Positions 34,774 through 46,839 of a stretch of 64,000 nt of DNA are shown in pieces. Both the position numbers and the translations under genes were made by a program. The notes under the pieces are model-generated. The model saw only the letters and a program-made list of their open reading frames with translations. It made no database searches and was not told where the DNA came from. The stretch spans positions 88,771,670-88,835,669 of the forward strand of contig OY821520.1 in NCBI GenBank assembly GCA_963682025.1, given 5' to 3'. Position 1 is the first letter of the stretch; each line of letters opens with the position of its first letter. The DNA is from Cordilura impudica. Its lineage: Eukaryota; Arthropoda; Insecta; Diptera; Scathophagidae.

Positions 34774-35902
34774 TGCACAAATTGTAATTAATAATAATTG
34801 TGGAAACATTATTATAAATACTCTTTCTTGCAATTATGTAAAATAAATATTTTTATCTTTTATTACCACTTTTAGAAGCATAAGAAACCCACACCCTAAC
34901 CCCTTTTAAAAGGTGAAGCATACCTGCTCATATCTTAAAGGGCTATGTCGCAATAGTTTTTTTTTTACCATTTACCTGTTATTTAAATTGTTTCCCATTT
35001 TGTCAGGTATTTAAACTATATAACTCTAATTCAGACTATTAATGTTTTTGAAAGATACCTATGTAAATGGACCTGTAACAATTAAGCGCATTATATATCA
35101 ACCCTTTTTTATAAGTATATAACAACTCCTGACAACTCTACCGACACGCAAAAAACTACACCGCGGTACACCGGTACGACCAACTTTTGTATTCATAACA
35201 CTCAGACGGACGGACATTAGAAAGTTATTTTAAGTCGATCCGCATAATAAAAGATGGATAAAGGTCCAATATTTCTGCCAGTTACAAACATCACCTCAAA
35301 CTTAATATATCCTAACCACATAGTGGACAACTTTTGTATTCATAAATTTTGCAGAAAATATCTAACCTTGGGTCAGAAAAATTGTTCTGGTGCACACGGC
35401 CGGAAACTGGCGGGTATATAATGTGGTATAGGAGTATAGGGGAGGGTTTGGACTATAGAAGAGTGCAAGATCTTTTCTGACTGCTTTTGACTGGCAGGAT
35501 TTATGCTCTATTAAGAGGAGCTTTTCGGAAAATTCTGACCTTTTTAAAAAATTTTTTTTTAAATTTCGGAATGACTCAGTGATTTTACATTTTTAAAATT
35601 AATAGCATGGAAGCCAAAAAATTATACAAAATTTATTTCACTTCAAAACCTTTTAAATCAAAAAAGATAGATTCATTCAAAAATAAAAATTTTCAAAGAA
35701 ATTTTTAATTTTAGCAAAATACTGAGAAAGCCCATTTTCGAAGATCCTGTTCGCTGTGATATAGTTGAGGTAGAGTCGCAATTTTTTGGCTCCCGAGGTT
35801 TGCTGGTATTTACTTTCAAATGAATAACATAACTTTAAAATCGGTAACAAAAAAAAAAATTATTTTTGGCCGCCTTCTCAAAATATGGTCCACTGTGCGA
35901 CG

Positions 35903-36340
35903 TTTCGTTGGGATTTTCCAACTTCTTAAAGGATCTTTATTTAATCTGGCAACAATATTAATTTACAAAGGAATACTTATTAGTACTATAATAACATAAC
36001 TCAACATTAATAATAAATAAACTTACATATAATCTTTCATCAATTTCATATTTAACACATTTACTTTTTACGTCATAAACAATACGACATAAAAACACAA
36101 AAAATTGTATAAATAAATGTAAAAAAAATTTGAAAAATTTAAAATCACAATATAAGTTTCCTAATGTTATTTATCATAATACTAAATTATAATTTGCATT
36201 CGTTTTATCTTTATCCTCCTTTATATTTGTTATACAATTAAGCTTTTGTTGAATTCTTACTTTCAAGAGTATATCTTTTATTATCTCTTCTCTCTTTGCG
36301 TAATATTTTTACGCTTTCGCAATGTTGGCCGTAGGGTCGA
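35903..36340. other. AT-rich sequence, no gene seen
   Basis: Nothing recognised. Confidence 0.5.
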
Positions 36341-36620
36341 GAAATAAAGCATGGCTGGAGACTGGATCTTCCAAAAGCACAACGACCTTAAACATACGTC
36401 CAAAATTGTGAAAGAGTGGCCACTTGTCCGGACTACTAAGACACTTGATCATCCGCCGCAGTTCCCGGACCTTAACACGATCAAGCATCTGTGGAAAAGC
36501 CTTGATAGAAAAATAAGTCGAAGGGCTATTTCAAGCAAGGCAAACTTAAAGAATGCTCTAAAGGAAGAATGCTGGAATTCTTCCCCCAGACCTCTATATG
36601 AAATGCTTAATGCAAAATGA
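36341..36620 (+). pseudogene. Tc1-type transposase C-terminal fragment
   Basis: WIFQKHNDLKHTSKIVKEWP (family: W-x-F-Q-x-D-N-D-P-K-H-T), then HPPQFPDLNTIKHLWKSLDR (family: P-D-L-N-P-I-E) and NALKEECWNSSPRPLYEMLN. The catalytic E of DD34E is K here, and the residue before N-D is H. Only the last third of the protein remains. Confidence 0.85.
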
Positions 36621-36879
36621 GAATAAACCAAATATTTAAATATTTAAAAAGTTTACTTTTTGTATTGAAGCTCTGCCTAAAAAGCAAACGCTTTACTTTT
36701 TTTTTGACGCATAAAATTTGGTCATTTTCTAAATAAAGTGCATTCATTTCTGTTTTGCATTACATTTGTTTAATATTTTTATTGAGTTCAGCTATTGTTA
36801 AATAATTCTTGAATCCCTTATATTTATTTTTGATATTTTGTTTATCACTTAATTTTAATTAAACTTTTAATATGATTAA

Positions 36880-37358
36880 CTAAGTATATAATTGAAAGTC
36901 CATAGCAGCCTAAGTTTTGGACAGATCTGATCATCCCACAGAAAGCGAATTTTTAATATGAAATATTTGAGTAATATGAAAGTCCTCAAGTATCTGTGCA
37001 AAACTAGACGCAATCGGAATTGGTAGCGTGGCACTTTACACACAAAGCAAATATTTAATAGCATATATCTGGAGTAGGATAAGTTATCAATTCAAGTAGC
37101 TGTAAAAAAAATGGGTGACGGCTTGGCACTTCCCATACAAAATAAATATTTAATACTATATATCGGGAGTACGATAGTAGTGAAAACGTTAAAACCTTGT
37201 ACAGGTCTATTAATTACAAATGCGAGTATTTAGTCTTAAAATGGGCGGGAGCAGAACAGAGAGCATGGCACCTCCCTTTAATATAGGAAGTATTAATTAG
37301 GGATATATAAAGTCGTAAATTTTAATAAATCGTAGCGAAGCATGACAGGACATACTAG
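36880..37358 (+). mobile_element. Helitron-like 3' fragment
   Basis: Tandem-unit words (ATATCTGGAGTA, GGCACTTCCCATACAAA, GGCACCTCCC) are followed by CGTAGCGAAGCATGACAGG, then CTAG at 37355-37358. The 5' end is absent. Confidence 0.7.
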
Positions 37359-37744
37359 TATATTATAATGTAAAAAATAAAAACATTTTTTTAAACTATA
37401 TCGAAATAAAAATAAATGAAAAAATTAATAAAAAATTTCAGTTCATATTTCATTGTATATTGTATCGATAGACCGAAATGAAGGTATTATAAAAGTATAA
37501 ATGCTGATAAGTATTTAATTTAAAAAATTTTTTGAAGTAAGAGCGCAGAAATATACAAAATAAATATAATGCAATGTCATACGGAGTGATATCGATAAAA
37601 CCTTAACACACGTTTTTCTCTTGACTTTTTTTGCAAGCAGTATTTAAATTTTAGTTATCTTTGCGAAATAAGTCTATTATTATGTTAAATAACTACCCTG
37701 TTAATATCTAGTTTGTTTGATTAAATATTTTCCTCAAAGTCCAA

Positions 37745-38920
37745 CTAGGTAATAAAAAATCCAACGAATCAAAGGTCAGCCTTCAAACTGTAGAAAGTAT
37801 GAAAAGAATTTTAACATTCATGGGGAACCTGGTTGGGGAAGAACTAAAGGTCCGCATGATGTTTCTAAGGCCAAAATATAGAAAGCATATTTAAAAGACA
37901 TCCCAACCAATCCGGTACGAAAGTAGCATGGTTAAGTCCTAAACACATTCACTGCGAGTTGCGAGTGCGAGAAAAAACGAGAATGAGACAGTATGATTTT
38001 TTCTAATGTGGAAGCGAGATCGAGAGTAAAGCTTTTTTGTGTGGCGTTGCCAGCTTAGGTTGTAAAAACACTCCCAGGGGAAATAGAATTAATTCTATTT
38101 TCTGTGCGAGAAAAATCAGATGACAGGAGAATTAACTGTACTTATGAACATATGACAGGAGAATCAGTGTGTATTTATTGTATTGTGCATTGTGACTTGC
38201 GAAATGATAAATTGTTTTGCTTGTAGATTTGTAAAATTGTAAAATTTTTGAAAAGCATTTTGATGATTTTGTAAAAGCACAATAGCAAAATTATCGCATG
38301 CCAAAAGCTTATTTCTACTCGCACTCGCAACTCGCAGCGAATGTGTTTAGGGCTTAAGCTCAATGCTCAGGCTATTTGGTGAGAAAACTTAAATTCAATT
38401 TAGGTTGGAATAAATACAAAGCCCAAAAATTTTACGACAGGACATTGACACCGAAATTGAAATCATGTTTAACAATGATATAATCATACTACATTATGGA
38501 CGTTAAACCATATAAACTGGCTTTCAGGTCAAAATCTATATGTGTAAGACAAGTTTAAGATCCAAAAGCAGACGAAATTTCAAAAAAAAAAAAGAATAAT
38601 ACTTCCTGGTATGGTTAGGAATAAGCAGTCGCAGCAGTGCAAGCAAGTCATTTATTACAATGGGCTCTATAAATACCGAGATTCATACTAAAGAGTGCTT
38701 ACGGAAAAACTCCATCCTTTCATCAGCCAACACAATGTTTCTGGCCTGACTTGGCAATCTACCACTTCGGTAAGAAAGCCCTTGAGTGGCCCAGAATAAT
38801 CACGTGGTCCTTGTGCAAAGGGAAAAAATCCTCCAACCTGTCAGGTTATTAGACCAGTGGAGAGATATTGGGCCTTTGCGTAAGCGAGGCTGAAGAGCAC
38901 AAAATTGCTGTCCGAAAATA
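37745..38920 (+). pseudogene. Tc1/mariner-superfamily transposase, decayed, split by a MITE
   Basis: Same family as 13130-13960. After the MITE: YLRVLTEKLHPFISQHN (about 38690), FxPDLAIYHFGKKALEWPR across a frameshift (about 38745-38795), then RPVERYWAF (about 38850-38880). The N-terminal side (37770-37930) is poorly kept. Many stops. Confidence 0.68.
37936..38353. mobile_element. piggyBac-type MITE, TTAA target sites
   Basis: 418 bp, flanked by TTAA at 37932-37935 and 38354-38357. The ends read GTCCTAAACACATTCACTGC and GCCCTAAACACATTCGCTGC inward and stay inverted for about 40 bp (GAGTTGCGAGTGCGAG follows). No ORF of note. Confidence 0.9.
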
Positions 38921-40035
38921 TGATATTTATGGACTACCCCTTTAAAAAAAGGGACAGACCTCACTATAGAATCCTTAAAGGAAGTATTTTCAGAAAGGTC
39001 CATACGTTCATAAGTAGGGAATAGACTATAAATTATAAATTCATAGCTTTTGGTTGAATGGTTTCAATATTATTACTATTATTATTATTTTATGTATGTT
39101 AAAATTTTTTTGATCTCAGTCCTTAATACTAAATGCCAACGCTCGATATATCAACAAGTGAAATGCAAATGTTCGATCAGCCGACTAAAACTTATAACAA
39201 ATACACGTTCGGAAGCGTGGTGCTGGTTTTATTCAAGGCTGGGTTTTGTAGAGTGACTCAATATAATTAAGAAGTTTATTGTATCAATAAATCAACAAAA
39301 CTGTAGTTTTTGGAGTTCCCTGCTGCTTTTATAAAATGAACATTCCATATACTTTTCTTCACATCTACAAGCAAACTTTTTTCAAACTTTATTTTTGAAA
39401 CTTGAAAGAAAAAAAAAATGATTAAAGCATTAATTATCTAGGATATTTTAACTAAATTCTACATGAAATTTTTCTTTTAATGTTTTCTTAGTAATTGCCT
39501 ATTTTAGTAAATACTTGGAGTCAAAAAAAAAAAAAAAAATCATACCTTTCCCACAATTTAATAACTATAACAAAAAGCTAAGCAGAAGACATAATTTTTT
39601 CTAAGAATAATAACGTATTATTGATGGGATTTTATATGTTCTACATTCATATGAAAAAGAATGTGAACTAAAGAAAGAAATAAACTTTCCAACAAATGAT
39701 TATTGGATGGCTAGTGGATACAATAATTAAAACTTTTATTTATCCTTCAAAAATAAATTCTGATAATTCCATATAATTGATACTAATTAAGAGATATCAT
39801 TCATATGGGAGCTTGATTTTAGCATGCATGGATTTTCAGTATCACATAGTCATTATAAAGTCGGTCTATTAGAGAACACAAAAAAATATGGCATATATAT
39901 TAGACTAGTCGCAGCTTTTATGGTATTTTTTTTTTAAATTCTTAATATATGCGTTATCTAGAATATGAAGTTTGCTGTCAATAATGCGGTTTTCACTTTT
40001 TAGCTCGATCTAACGGTGCCACTTGGTGCCTATTG
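38921..40035. other. AT-rich sequence, no gene seen
   Basis: Contains a TAT-trinucleotide tract at 39067-39090. No coding motif recognised. Confidence 0.5.
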
Positions 40036-40039
40036 GGTC

Positions 40040-40800
40040 CCAAAATACCCGAAGTGTGTTTATATGGGGAAAATATAACCTCTTTCAGATTTTACGAAAA
40101 TTTCGTTCTACACTTTAAGTTTTTCGACAAGTTGTCATATGAATCAATATCAGTTCTAAATTGTCTTTTCAAGAAGCTATAAAACTATAAATAAAACTTC
40201 GCCAAGAAATAGCTAATGACCCAGACACCTTTTTTGCCAAAAAAAAAAAAAAAAAAAAACACTAGGTCGTGGAAATTGACGGAAATTTTTTCAACTTTAA
40301 GAAATTAATTAAAGCCATCATTTTTTTTACCTCCATACCTATAAGCGCTCAGACATGAAGTGTTGTTTTATTACCAAGTTGTTTACCTATTGCACAATGA
40401 GATCAAATATTTATTTTGATAAAATTTTTAAGACCCCTTTTTTAAGTTTTAAAAAATTTTCTTAAACAAAATCTCAAAATATGGATCTGGCACTTGAAGG
40501 TTTTATTAAGTACATGTTAAAGAAAAACTGTGTGAATTCTTAAGTAAATCCCTCTGCAGATTTCGCTAAAAATTAAGTTTTTTTCAAATATTCATTAAAT
40601 TTATTCTTTCTAAATACTTTGCATCAAAAATTAATTTCTTTTCAACTTTTAAATGTTATAATTTATCTTAAAAGACTTGGGTTCCCGAAAAATATAATAT
40701 GAACCCATTAACCATTTTGGACTTGGAGTCACATATGACCCCAAGCTAAAAAAAAAACAGTTTATTTAAAAAAAACAAATATTTTGTAAGTGCTGTTGAA
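40040..40800 (+). repeat. Dispersed repeat family X, copy 1
   Basis: Shares GTGTTTATATGGGGAAAATA, GCCAAGAAATAGC, CCTATAAGCGCTCAGACATG-like, TAAAAAATTTTCTTAAACAA and GACCCCAAGCTAA with copies at 42661, 52556 and, reversed, 54850-56475. No protein recognised. Confidence 0.8.
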
Positions 40801-41214
40801 TTTTTAAAAGCCCCAATACTATTCGCCAACAGTATTCTAATTTCAAATCTTGTATTTAGCAAGAATAATGCTATCCAGATGATTTTTATCTGATAACAGT
40901 GGTTTTTTCCACATGACGATAACATCCTAGATCAACCTCAATTGCTCGTCGGGAAACAGTTCAAGTACATATTTTCAGATTGTTAAAGATGTTTTTAATT
41001 AATTCGAAGAATATTTCTCCCAAATATTATATTGCTTATAACCAGCACTAAAATCAACCATTATTCTGGTCTTTAACTCTTCAAAAACTTAATTCTTGCC
41101 ATTATTTTGCAATAATTGAAAGAAGACGTCAGAATCTATAAACAATTAAGATTAAGATTAAGATTGTTTCACTTTCTTTCACACCTTCATTTATTAAACT
41201 CTTTCATTTAACTC

Positions 41215-41220
41215 ATACTA

Positions 41221-41251
<31 letters not shown>

Positions 41252-41690
41252 GCCATGAATGGACCCCATTCCCCCTTATCCACTTGATCTGAAATTTGGC
41301 CCATAGTCTTGTCGTGACCACAGACTAATTTTGGGGTAGTCACGCACAGTCATACGTGGTCACGCACAGTCACGGAGTGATCTAGTTGTCATTTTCCTCA
41401 TCCGATCGATCTCAAACTTGGTCCATACACTTGCTGTGAAAAAAAGATTAATTTTGACTTAGTCACGCATGGTCACGCATGGTCATGCACAGTCAAGGAG
41501 TGATTAAAACCCCACCTCCCGTCATCCGTTGGATCTGAAACTGTGTCCATAGACTTGTTGTGGCCAAAGATTAATTTTAAGGTAGTCACGCACAGTCAAG
41601 GAGATATTCAAAACTCATATGCATAAGGAAAGAAAGAGTTTTAATAAAAACTTTGTTTTTATCGGTTTGATTATTTTGATTGTTTTAATC
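41215..41690 (+). repeat. Nested tandem-repeat element, family Q, copy 2
   Basis: (CTGT)n tract at 41220-41252, then about three-four diverged monomers with CCTTATCCACTTGATCTGAA and 10-bp AGTCACGCAC-type subunits. It has the same tail as copy 1 (TTCAAAACTCATATGCATAA at 41610). Confidence 0.85.
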
Positions 41691-42660
41691 TACTCTGGTG
41701 AAGAAGTTTAAATGTACCAACTGTTTTGGCATCTCAAAAAAAATTTTTCTTTTTTGTTTTATCTATTTTTTTAACTGTATTTTTTTGTAACAAGTTTTGT
41801 TACCTTTCAATAGAGAACACATCGAAGAGTGATTTCGCAAAAAAATGCATAATTTTAAGTTCTAACGCGAAATTATTAAAAATAAAATTGCAAATTTAGA
41901 ATTTTGTAAAAGTTTCCAGTGTATTGCCATCTACTCTATTTAAGTACCAAGTTTTATTGAAATTATAAAGATCAAAAATAAGATTTTTTGTAAATATAAA
42001 TGTAAAATGAATACAATTAATGTTAAATTAAAATGATGTTGACAATATAAGTCACTAATCATGGACATTTGTTAACAAATGCGTTAAAAATAGATTGCAT
42101 TGTTTTTTAAAAAATATTAAATATCATATAAAACTTCATTCAGAAAACAACTGCAGATATATATATCTGAAAACTTGGATGTGATTTTTTATAATTTATT
42201 ATAATACTAAAAAATATTTTTTATGGTTTCATTTTGTAGCTCCTGCATTTGTGTTTCGTATTGATATAGAAATTTTAATTGTAGAAATTCGATTTGGAGA
42301 ATTTTCAAACGTTTGCTGCATTTATTGGTAAAGTTTTAATGAAACTTTCATATCTTTTTAATAATAAAATGACATTTGCAATCGGAATCAATGTTTTTAT
42401 ATTTTATATCATAAGCAATAATAAAGGGTTAAACTGCTAAACATGTAATATAACTAAAATTATGGAAATTTGATGTCATACAAATAAGCTAAGTTGAAAA
42501 GTTAAGATGGTTCATAGAAGTAAAAAAATCTGTCTTTGCAAATATATCAAGGGCTTAATATTTATGTAAAGAAAGTAACTCAAATTTGCGGTTCTTAACA
42601 TGGGAAGGAAAAAATAATTAAAAACTATTATTAAAAAATTTGGACATTCATTATACCCTG
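41691..42660. other. AT-rich sequence, no gene seen
   Basis: Nothing recognised. Confidence 0.5.
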
Positions 42661-42732
42661 ACCACTAGAGTGGTCATTAAAAATGAAAATGTTATTTTGA
42701 GGAGTGTTGGGGTCCAGTTTGTTTCCTTTCTA

Positions 42733-43471
42733 AATGGTGATTTTTTAGCTATTATCTTTTTGGCAACACTGGTTTAAACAGCTGACACTGAAGCGGCTAT
42801 TCGGGCTATTGTGACTAAATTTCGCACCAAATTTACATTGTTGGACATTGAACCACCAAAACGCTTACGTAGAGTGTGAACAAAAGAAAATATCGCAGCT
42901 GGACTGTACTTCTTCAAAGATGATGCGAATCGTAACGTAACTGTGAATGGTGAGCGCTACCGGGAGATGATATCCAACTTTTTTTTGCCCAAAATGCAAG
43001 AGCTTGACTTGCATGACATGTGGATTCAACAAGACGGAGCCACATGCCACACAGCACGCGCAACAATGGACTTACTGAGAGGCGAGTTCGGTGAACATTT
43101 TATTTCACGTTCGGGACCGGTAAATTGGCCGCCTAGATCGTGCGATTTAACGCTTTAGACTATTTTTTGTAGGGCTATGTTAAAGCTCATGTCTATAAAG
43201 ACAATCCCGCTTCAATTGACGCATTGGAAGACAACATTGAAGCATTTATTCGTGAGATACCGGCCGAAATGTTGGAAAGAGTATGCCAAAATTGGACTAA
43301 GCGGATGGACCATTTGAGGCGCAGTTACGGTCAACATTTGCATTAAATAATCTTCAAACATTAAATTTTATGGACCGTGCTATCGATTCAAATAAAGATT
43401 TCATGCATTTTTCTGAATTTTATGTGTTCTTTTTTGGAAAACTTTCCTATAGCTCTTAAAAAATCACCCTT
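42733..43471 (+). mobile_element. Rosa-type mariner (DD41D), deletion copy A
   Basis: TA target sites at 42731-42732 and 43472-43473. Ends AATGGTGATTTTTTAGC and TTAAAAAATCACCCTT. The empty site exists in repeat X at 52612-52630 (CCTTTCTATATAAAACTAAT), which confirms both edges. 739 bp, against about 1.3 kb expected. Confidence 0.93.
42794..43347 (+). pseudogene. Mariner transposase copy A (DD41D), internally deleted
   Basis: Frame: EAAIRAIVTKFRTKFTLLDI (helix-turn-helix linker), in-frame TGA near 42879, ENIAAG joined directly to LYFFKDDANRNVTVNGERYR, then MWIQQDGATCHTARAT (second catalytic D), WPPRSCDLT, a 1-base loss, LDY (third D, 41 residues after the second) and a TAG stop where family members have W. 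The first catalytic D region is deleted. It ends LRRSYGQHLH. Confidence 0.88.
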
Positions 43472-44215
43472 TATATAAAACTAATAAGTGTGAAATTTGG
43501 GGGCAATCGGATAAAGAAAAGTCGCGACGGAAATCGATCGAAAACGATTTTTTTTTTTTTTTCAAAATTTCAAGTGTATTTATATGGGGAATATATATTT
43601 TTTTTTTCAGATATTATGAAAATTTCGTTCTATAATTTAATTTGTTTTCGCCAATTAGTTATTTACTTATTTTATCTTTTGAAAAAGTAATATAACTTCA
43701 AAAGCGAATAAAAACTCGCCAATAAATAGGAAATGCCTCAGACCACTTTTGTACCAAAAAATACTGGGTCATGAAATTTGACGGAAATTTTTAAAACTTA
43801 ATTTCTTAAAGTTTCCATTTCTTAGATTAGAGCCATCATTTTTTTTTTTTTGTCTCTATACCTATAAGTAAATACTTAGATATAAAGTATTGTTTTATTA
43901 CCATGTTTTATTACCTATTGCGCATTGAGACCGAAAATGGGAAATTTTTTATGATAAAATTTTGAAAACTCCTTTTTCAAATTTTAAAAAATTTTCTTAA
44001 ACAAAATTTAATAAACTGGATCTTTAACGGTTTGTCAAATACATATTAGAGATTAATTGTGTGAAGTTTTACAAGGATTTTGACAAAGATTTTATATTTG
44101 ACAAGGATTTTATATTATGAGAAAAATGGGATTTTTGTGAAATACTCAGAATATGTAATCCTTCTAAATTTTATGTATCAAAAATTAATCAGTATTTTAA
44201 TTTTAAATACTATAT

Positions 44216-44545
44216 CTATAATATTAAGAGGCTAGGTGATTTCCTGTGACCGATGTTTTGTTCTACTGTTTTATCCCGCTTTTTACAAAGGATATATTTT
44301 TGAAAGGTATTTCTTTTGTAGCTGTTTATCAGATTTACAGTTTTTAAAATTTTTGCCTTTATTTTGAGTAAATTGCATTTGAAGTTTTTACTAACACATA
44401 CATAAAATTAAAAAATTATACATATATGTGTGTTTATTAAATTTGTTTCCATCATTCACAATAATAATAAACGAAAAACTGTTGGTTTGTGAATTGGCTA
44501 AGTTGAAAAATAAAGTTACCTAGAAATTGCAATCGAATTTTGAGC
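44216..44545 (-). repeat. Dispersed repeat family Y, minus-strand copy
   Basis: Reverse complement of 49288-49620 (shared: CAACTTAGCCAATTCACAAA-type, TTATTATTATTGTGAATGA, AAATACCTTTCAAA, GGGATAAAA, TAGCCTCTTAATATTATA). Inserted in family X copy 2. Confidence 0.78.
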
Positions 44546-44580
44546 GCTGTAATCTGCTAGTTTTATCTTAATAGCCTAGA

Positions 44581-46835
44581 TGAGATCCAAATTATCAAAT
44601 AGTTTTCAGTCAAATTTGATTCGTGTGTGTTTATTACCTACACTATAATCAGTAGTACAAAATAAACCCTATAGAACAATTAATCTATACTAATATAATA
44701 AAGAGGTAATGTGTGTTTGTTTGTTTGTTTGTTTGTTTGTAGGGGGTAATCTCCGTAACTAGCCATCTGATCTTCCTGAAATTTTCACAGAGTCTTACAG
44801 CGTATATGGGAAGTGCTATAGGCTATAATTTTTTTAATATTTTTAGTGGGCGTGGCACCTCCCACACAAAGTAAATTTTTAATATCATATACATATATTG
44901 AGTATTATGATAGGGAGAGCTTTGCAAATTTGTGTGAGGTCACCTATTATTAATATTAGTAACCACGCCGGAAATGGGCCGGATCGGAGAAATGGGCGTG
45001 GTACCTCCCATACAAGTAATAATGTTATATATCTCGAGTACTATGGAAGAGAGAGTTTTTCAAATTTGTCTGATGCCACATATTATTAATGTGAGCATCG
45101 GACAAGAAATGAGCAATCGGACCAATAGGCGTGGTACCTGCCATACAAATAAAATATATAATGCCATATATCTGGAGTACTGTTATAGTGAGAGTGTTGG
45201 GACTTTGTGTAAACCCCATAAGTTATTCATATGATTAGTTAGACAACAAATGGGCGTGATCGGAGCAGTGGGCGTGGCACCGCCCGTACAAAGTAAATAT
45301 ATGATATCATATAACTGGTGTACTAAAAGAGGGAAGCTTTGGCACTTTGCAAGACACCATCAGATCTTAATATGAGTAGTCAGATAAAAAATTGGCGGGT
45401 TCACAACAATGGGCGTGGAACTCCCCATGCAAAGTAACTATTTAATGTCATATATTTGGAGTACTGTAAAAGAGAGAGCTTTCTGGCTTTGCGTGAGCCC
45501 ATAGGTTCTTTGTGTGATTAGTCGAACAAAAAAATGGGCGTGATCGAAGCAGTGGGCGTAGCACCGCCCATGTAAAGTAGATATCTAATATCATATAATT
45601 GGGAAAGGCTCGACATTTTGCATGAGTCCATCAGATATTAATGTGAGTAGTCCAATAAAAATTGGGCGAGATGGGATAAGTGGGCGTGGCACTTCCTATA
45701 TCAAAAATATGATGTACTACGAAAGCAACAGTCTTTTGACAAGTACATTAGTTATCAATGTGATTTTTCGTGGAAAATATATCGTCAAAATCAAAAATCG
45801 CCCAAAAACAAAAATCTCCAAAATCAAAAATGGGCAAAATCAAAAATCGCTAAAAAATAAAAATTGCCAAGTGATATTTTAAGTTCAAAGCCAATAGTTG
45901 AGTGTTGCCAGATCTAATTTGGAAAATCCATGTTCTTCTCATGGGCAACTACATGTACCTCCAGGGCAGGAACGCCGAAAAATCTGATAATTGTTGTACC
46001 GAATTAAAAAAAACAAAAAACATTTTATATCAGCAAGTATCAAAATAAATGAATCTATATTAATGATCTATACTTAGCATAATAAAGAGGTAATGTGTTT
46101 GTTTGTAGGAGGTAATCTCCGTAACGACTTATCTGATCTTCCTGAAATTTTAACTGATTCTTACTGCGAATATCGGAAGTGCTACAGGCTGTATTTTTTT
46201 TAATATTTTTAGTGGACGTCGCACATCCCATACAAAGTAAATTTTTATTATTCATATATATTAAGTACTATGATAGAGAGAGCTTTGAAAATTTATCTCA
46301 GGTTATCTATTATTAACGTGAGTAGTCAGACAAAAAAAATGGGCGGGATTGGACAAATGCGCATGGCACCCTTTACAAACTTAATATTAAATGTGATATA
46401 TCTGAATAACTGTGTTAGTGAGAGCCTTGGGACTTTGCGTGAGCGTTTTCATAACAATTCGGAAGGGCGGGGGAGGGGAGGGTGTAGCGAAGCACACCGG
46501 GTTACATCTAGTAGTCATATAAAGCTGCTTCCCGATTTTTACTTAACATGATAAAAACAAAAATATTTCACATATGTTTCTCTAATTGGGTTTGTATATG
46601 TTTCTGCAAAAAATAAGTGACTTTACCAGATATGGTCAGGATTGGTACATTTTTTGACATAGTCCCCTTATAAATATAGCATCCGATATGAACTTTTTCA
46701 AATCTGCAGGCAAATAATTAATAAAAATTCCACTTAAATTTGGTTTATATTAGTGGAACCTAAAACCAATTTTTTAATGCATTTTATATGATATTGGTCC
46801 AACATATTGGTCCGGCTATAATTTTCGTACTTGTT
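44581..46835 (+). repeat. Family G repeat, copy 3, split by a Helitron
   Basis: 44581-44683 matches the middle of family G (ATCCAAATTATCAAATAG, GTGTGTTTATTAC). 46512-46835 carries the rest (GCTGCTTCCCGATTTT, GATATGGTCAGGATTGGTAC, ATCCGATATGAACTTTTTCA) to TATAATTTTCGTACTTGTTT. The 5' half with the GTCY tract is missing. Confidence 0.82.
44684..46511 (+). mobile_element. Helitron-like element(s), 142-bp-unit family
   Basis: 5' end TCTATACTAATATAATAAAG with (GTTT)n, then about seven tandem units around GGGCGTGGCACCTCCCATAC (44846, 44993, 45127, 45269, 45411, 45554, 45680; period about 142) and an AAAATCGCC array. The 3' end is GGTGTAGCGAAGCACACC hairpin, spacer and CTAG (46508-46511). A second 5' end (TCTATACTTAGCATAATAAA) starts at 46067, so two copies are chained. 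Non-autonomous. Confidence 0.88.
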
Positions 46836-46839
46836 TTTT

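Larger units (their letters stand above)
31331..35897 (-). mobile_element. Transib DNA transposon, near complete
   Basis: Terminal inverted repeats start CACAGTGGACCAT at 31331 and, in reverse complement, at 35897, and continue through GAGAAGGCGGTCAAAAAT. Both ends are flanked by the 5-mer CGACG (31326-31330 and 35898-35902). A 5-bp duplication of the CGNCG type and a CACAGTG-like heptamer at the tip are known Transib features, the heptamer being shared with V(D)J recombination signals. The interior encodes a Transib/RAG1-like transposase. A family G repeat lies near the 3' side. Length without it is about 3.8 kb. Confidence 0.93.
42661..44580 (+). repeat. Dispersed repeat family X, copy 2, with nested insertions
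   Basis: Left part (AGAGTGGTCATTAAAAATGA ... TTGTTTCCTTTC) aligns with 52556-52622. It is then cut by mariner A (42733-43471), resumes with TATAAAACTAATAAGTGTGA, is cut again by family Y (about 44216-44545) and resumes briefly at TTTTATCTTAATAGCCTA (44563-44580). Confidence 0.8.
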
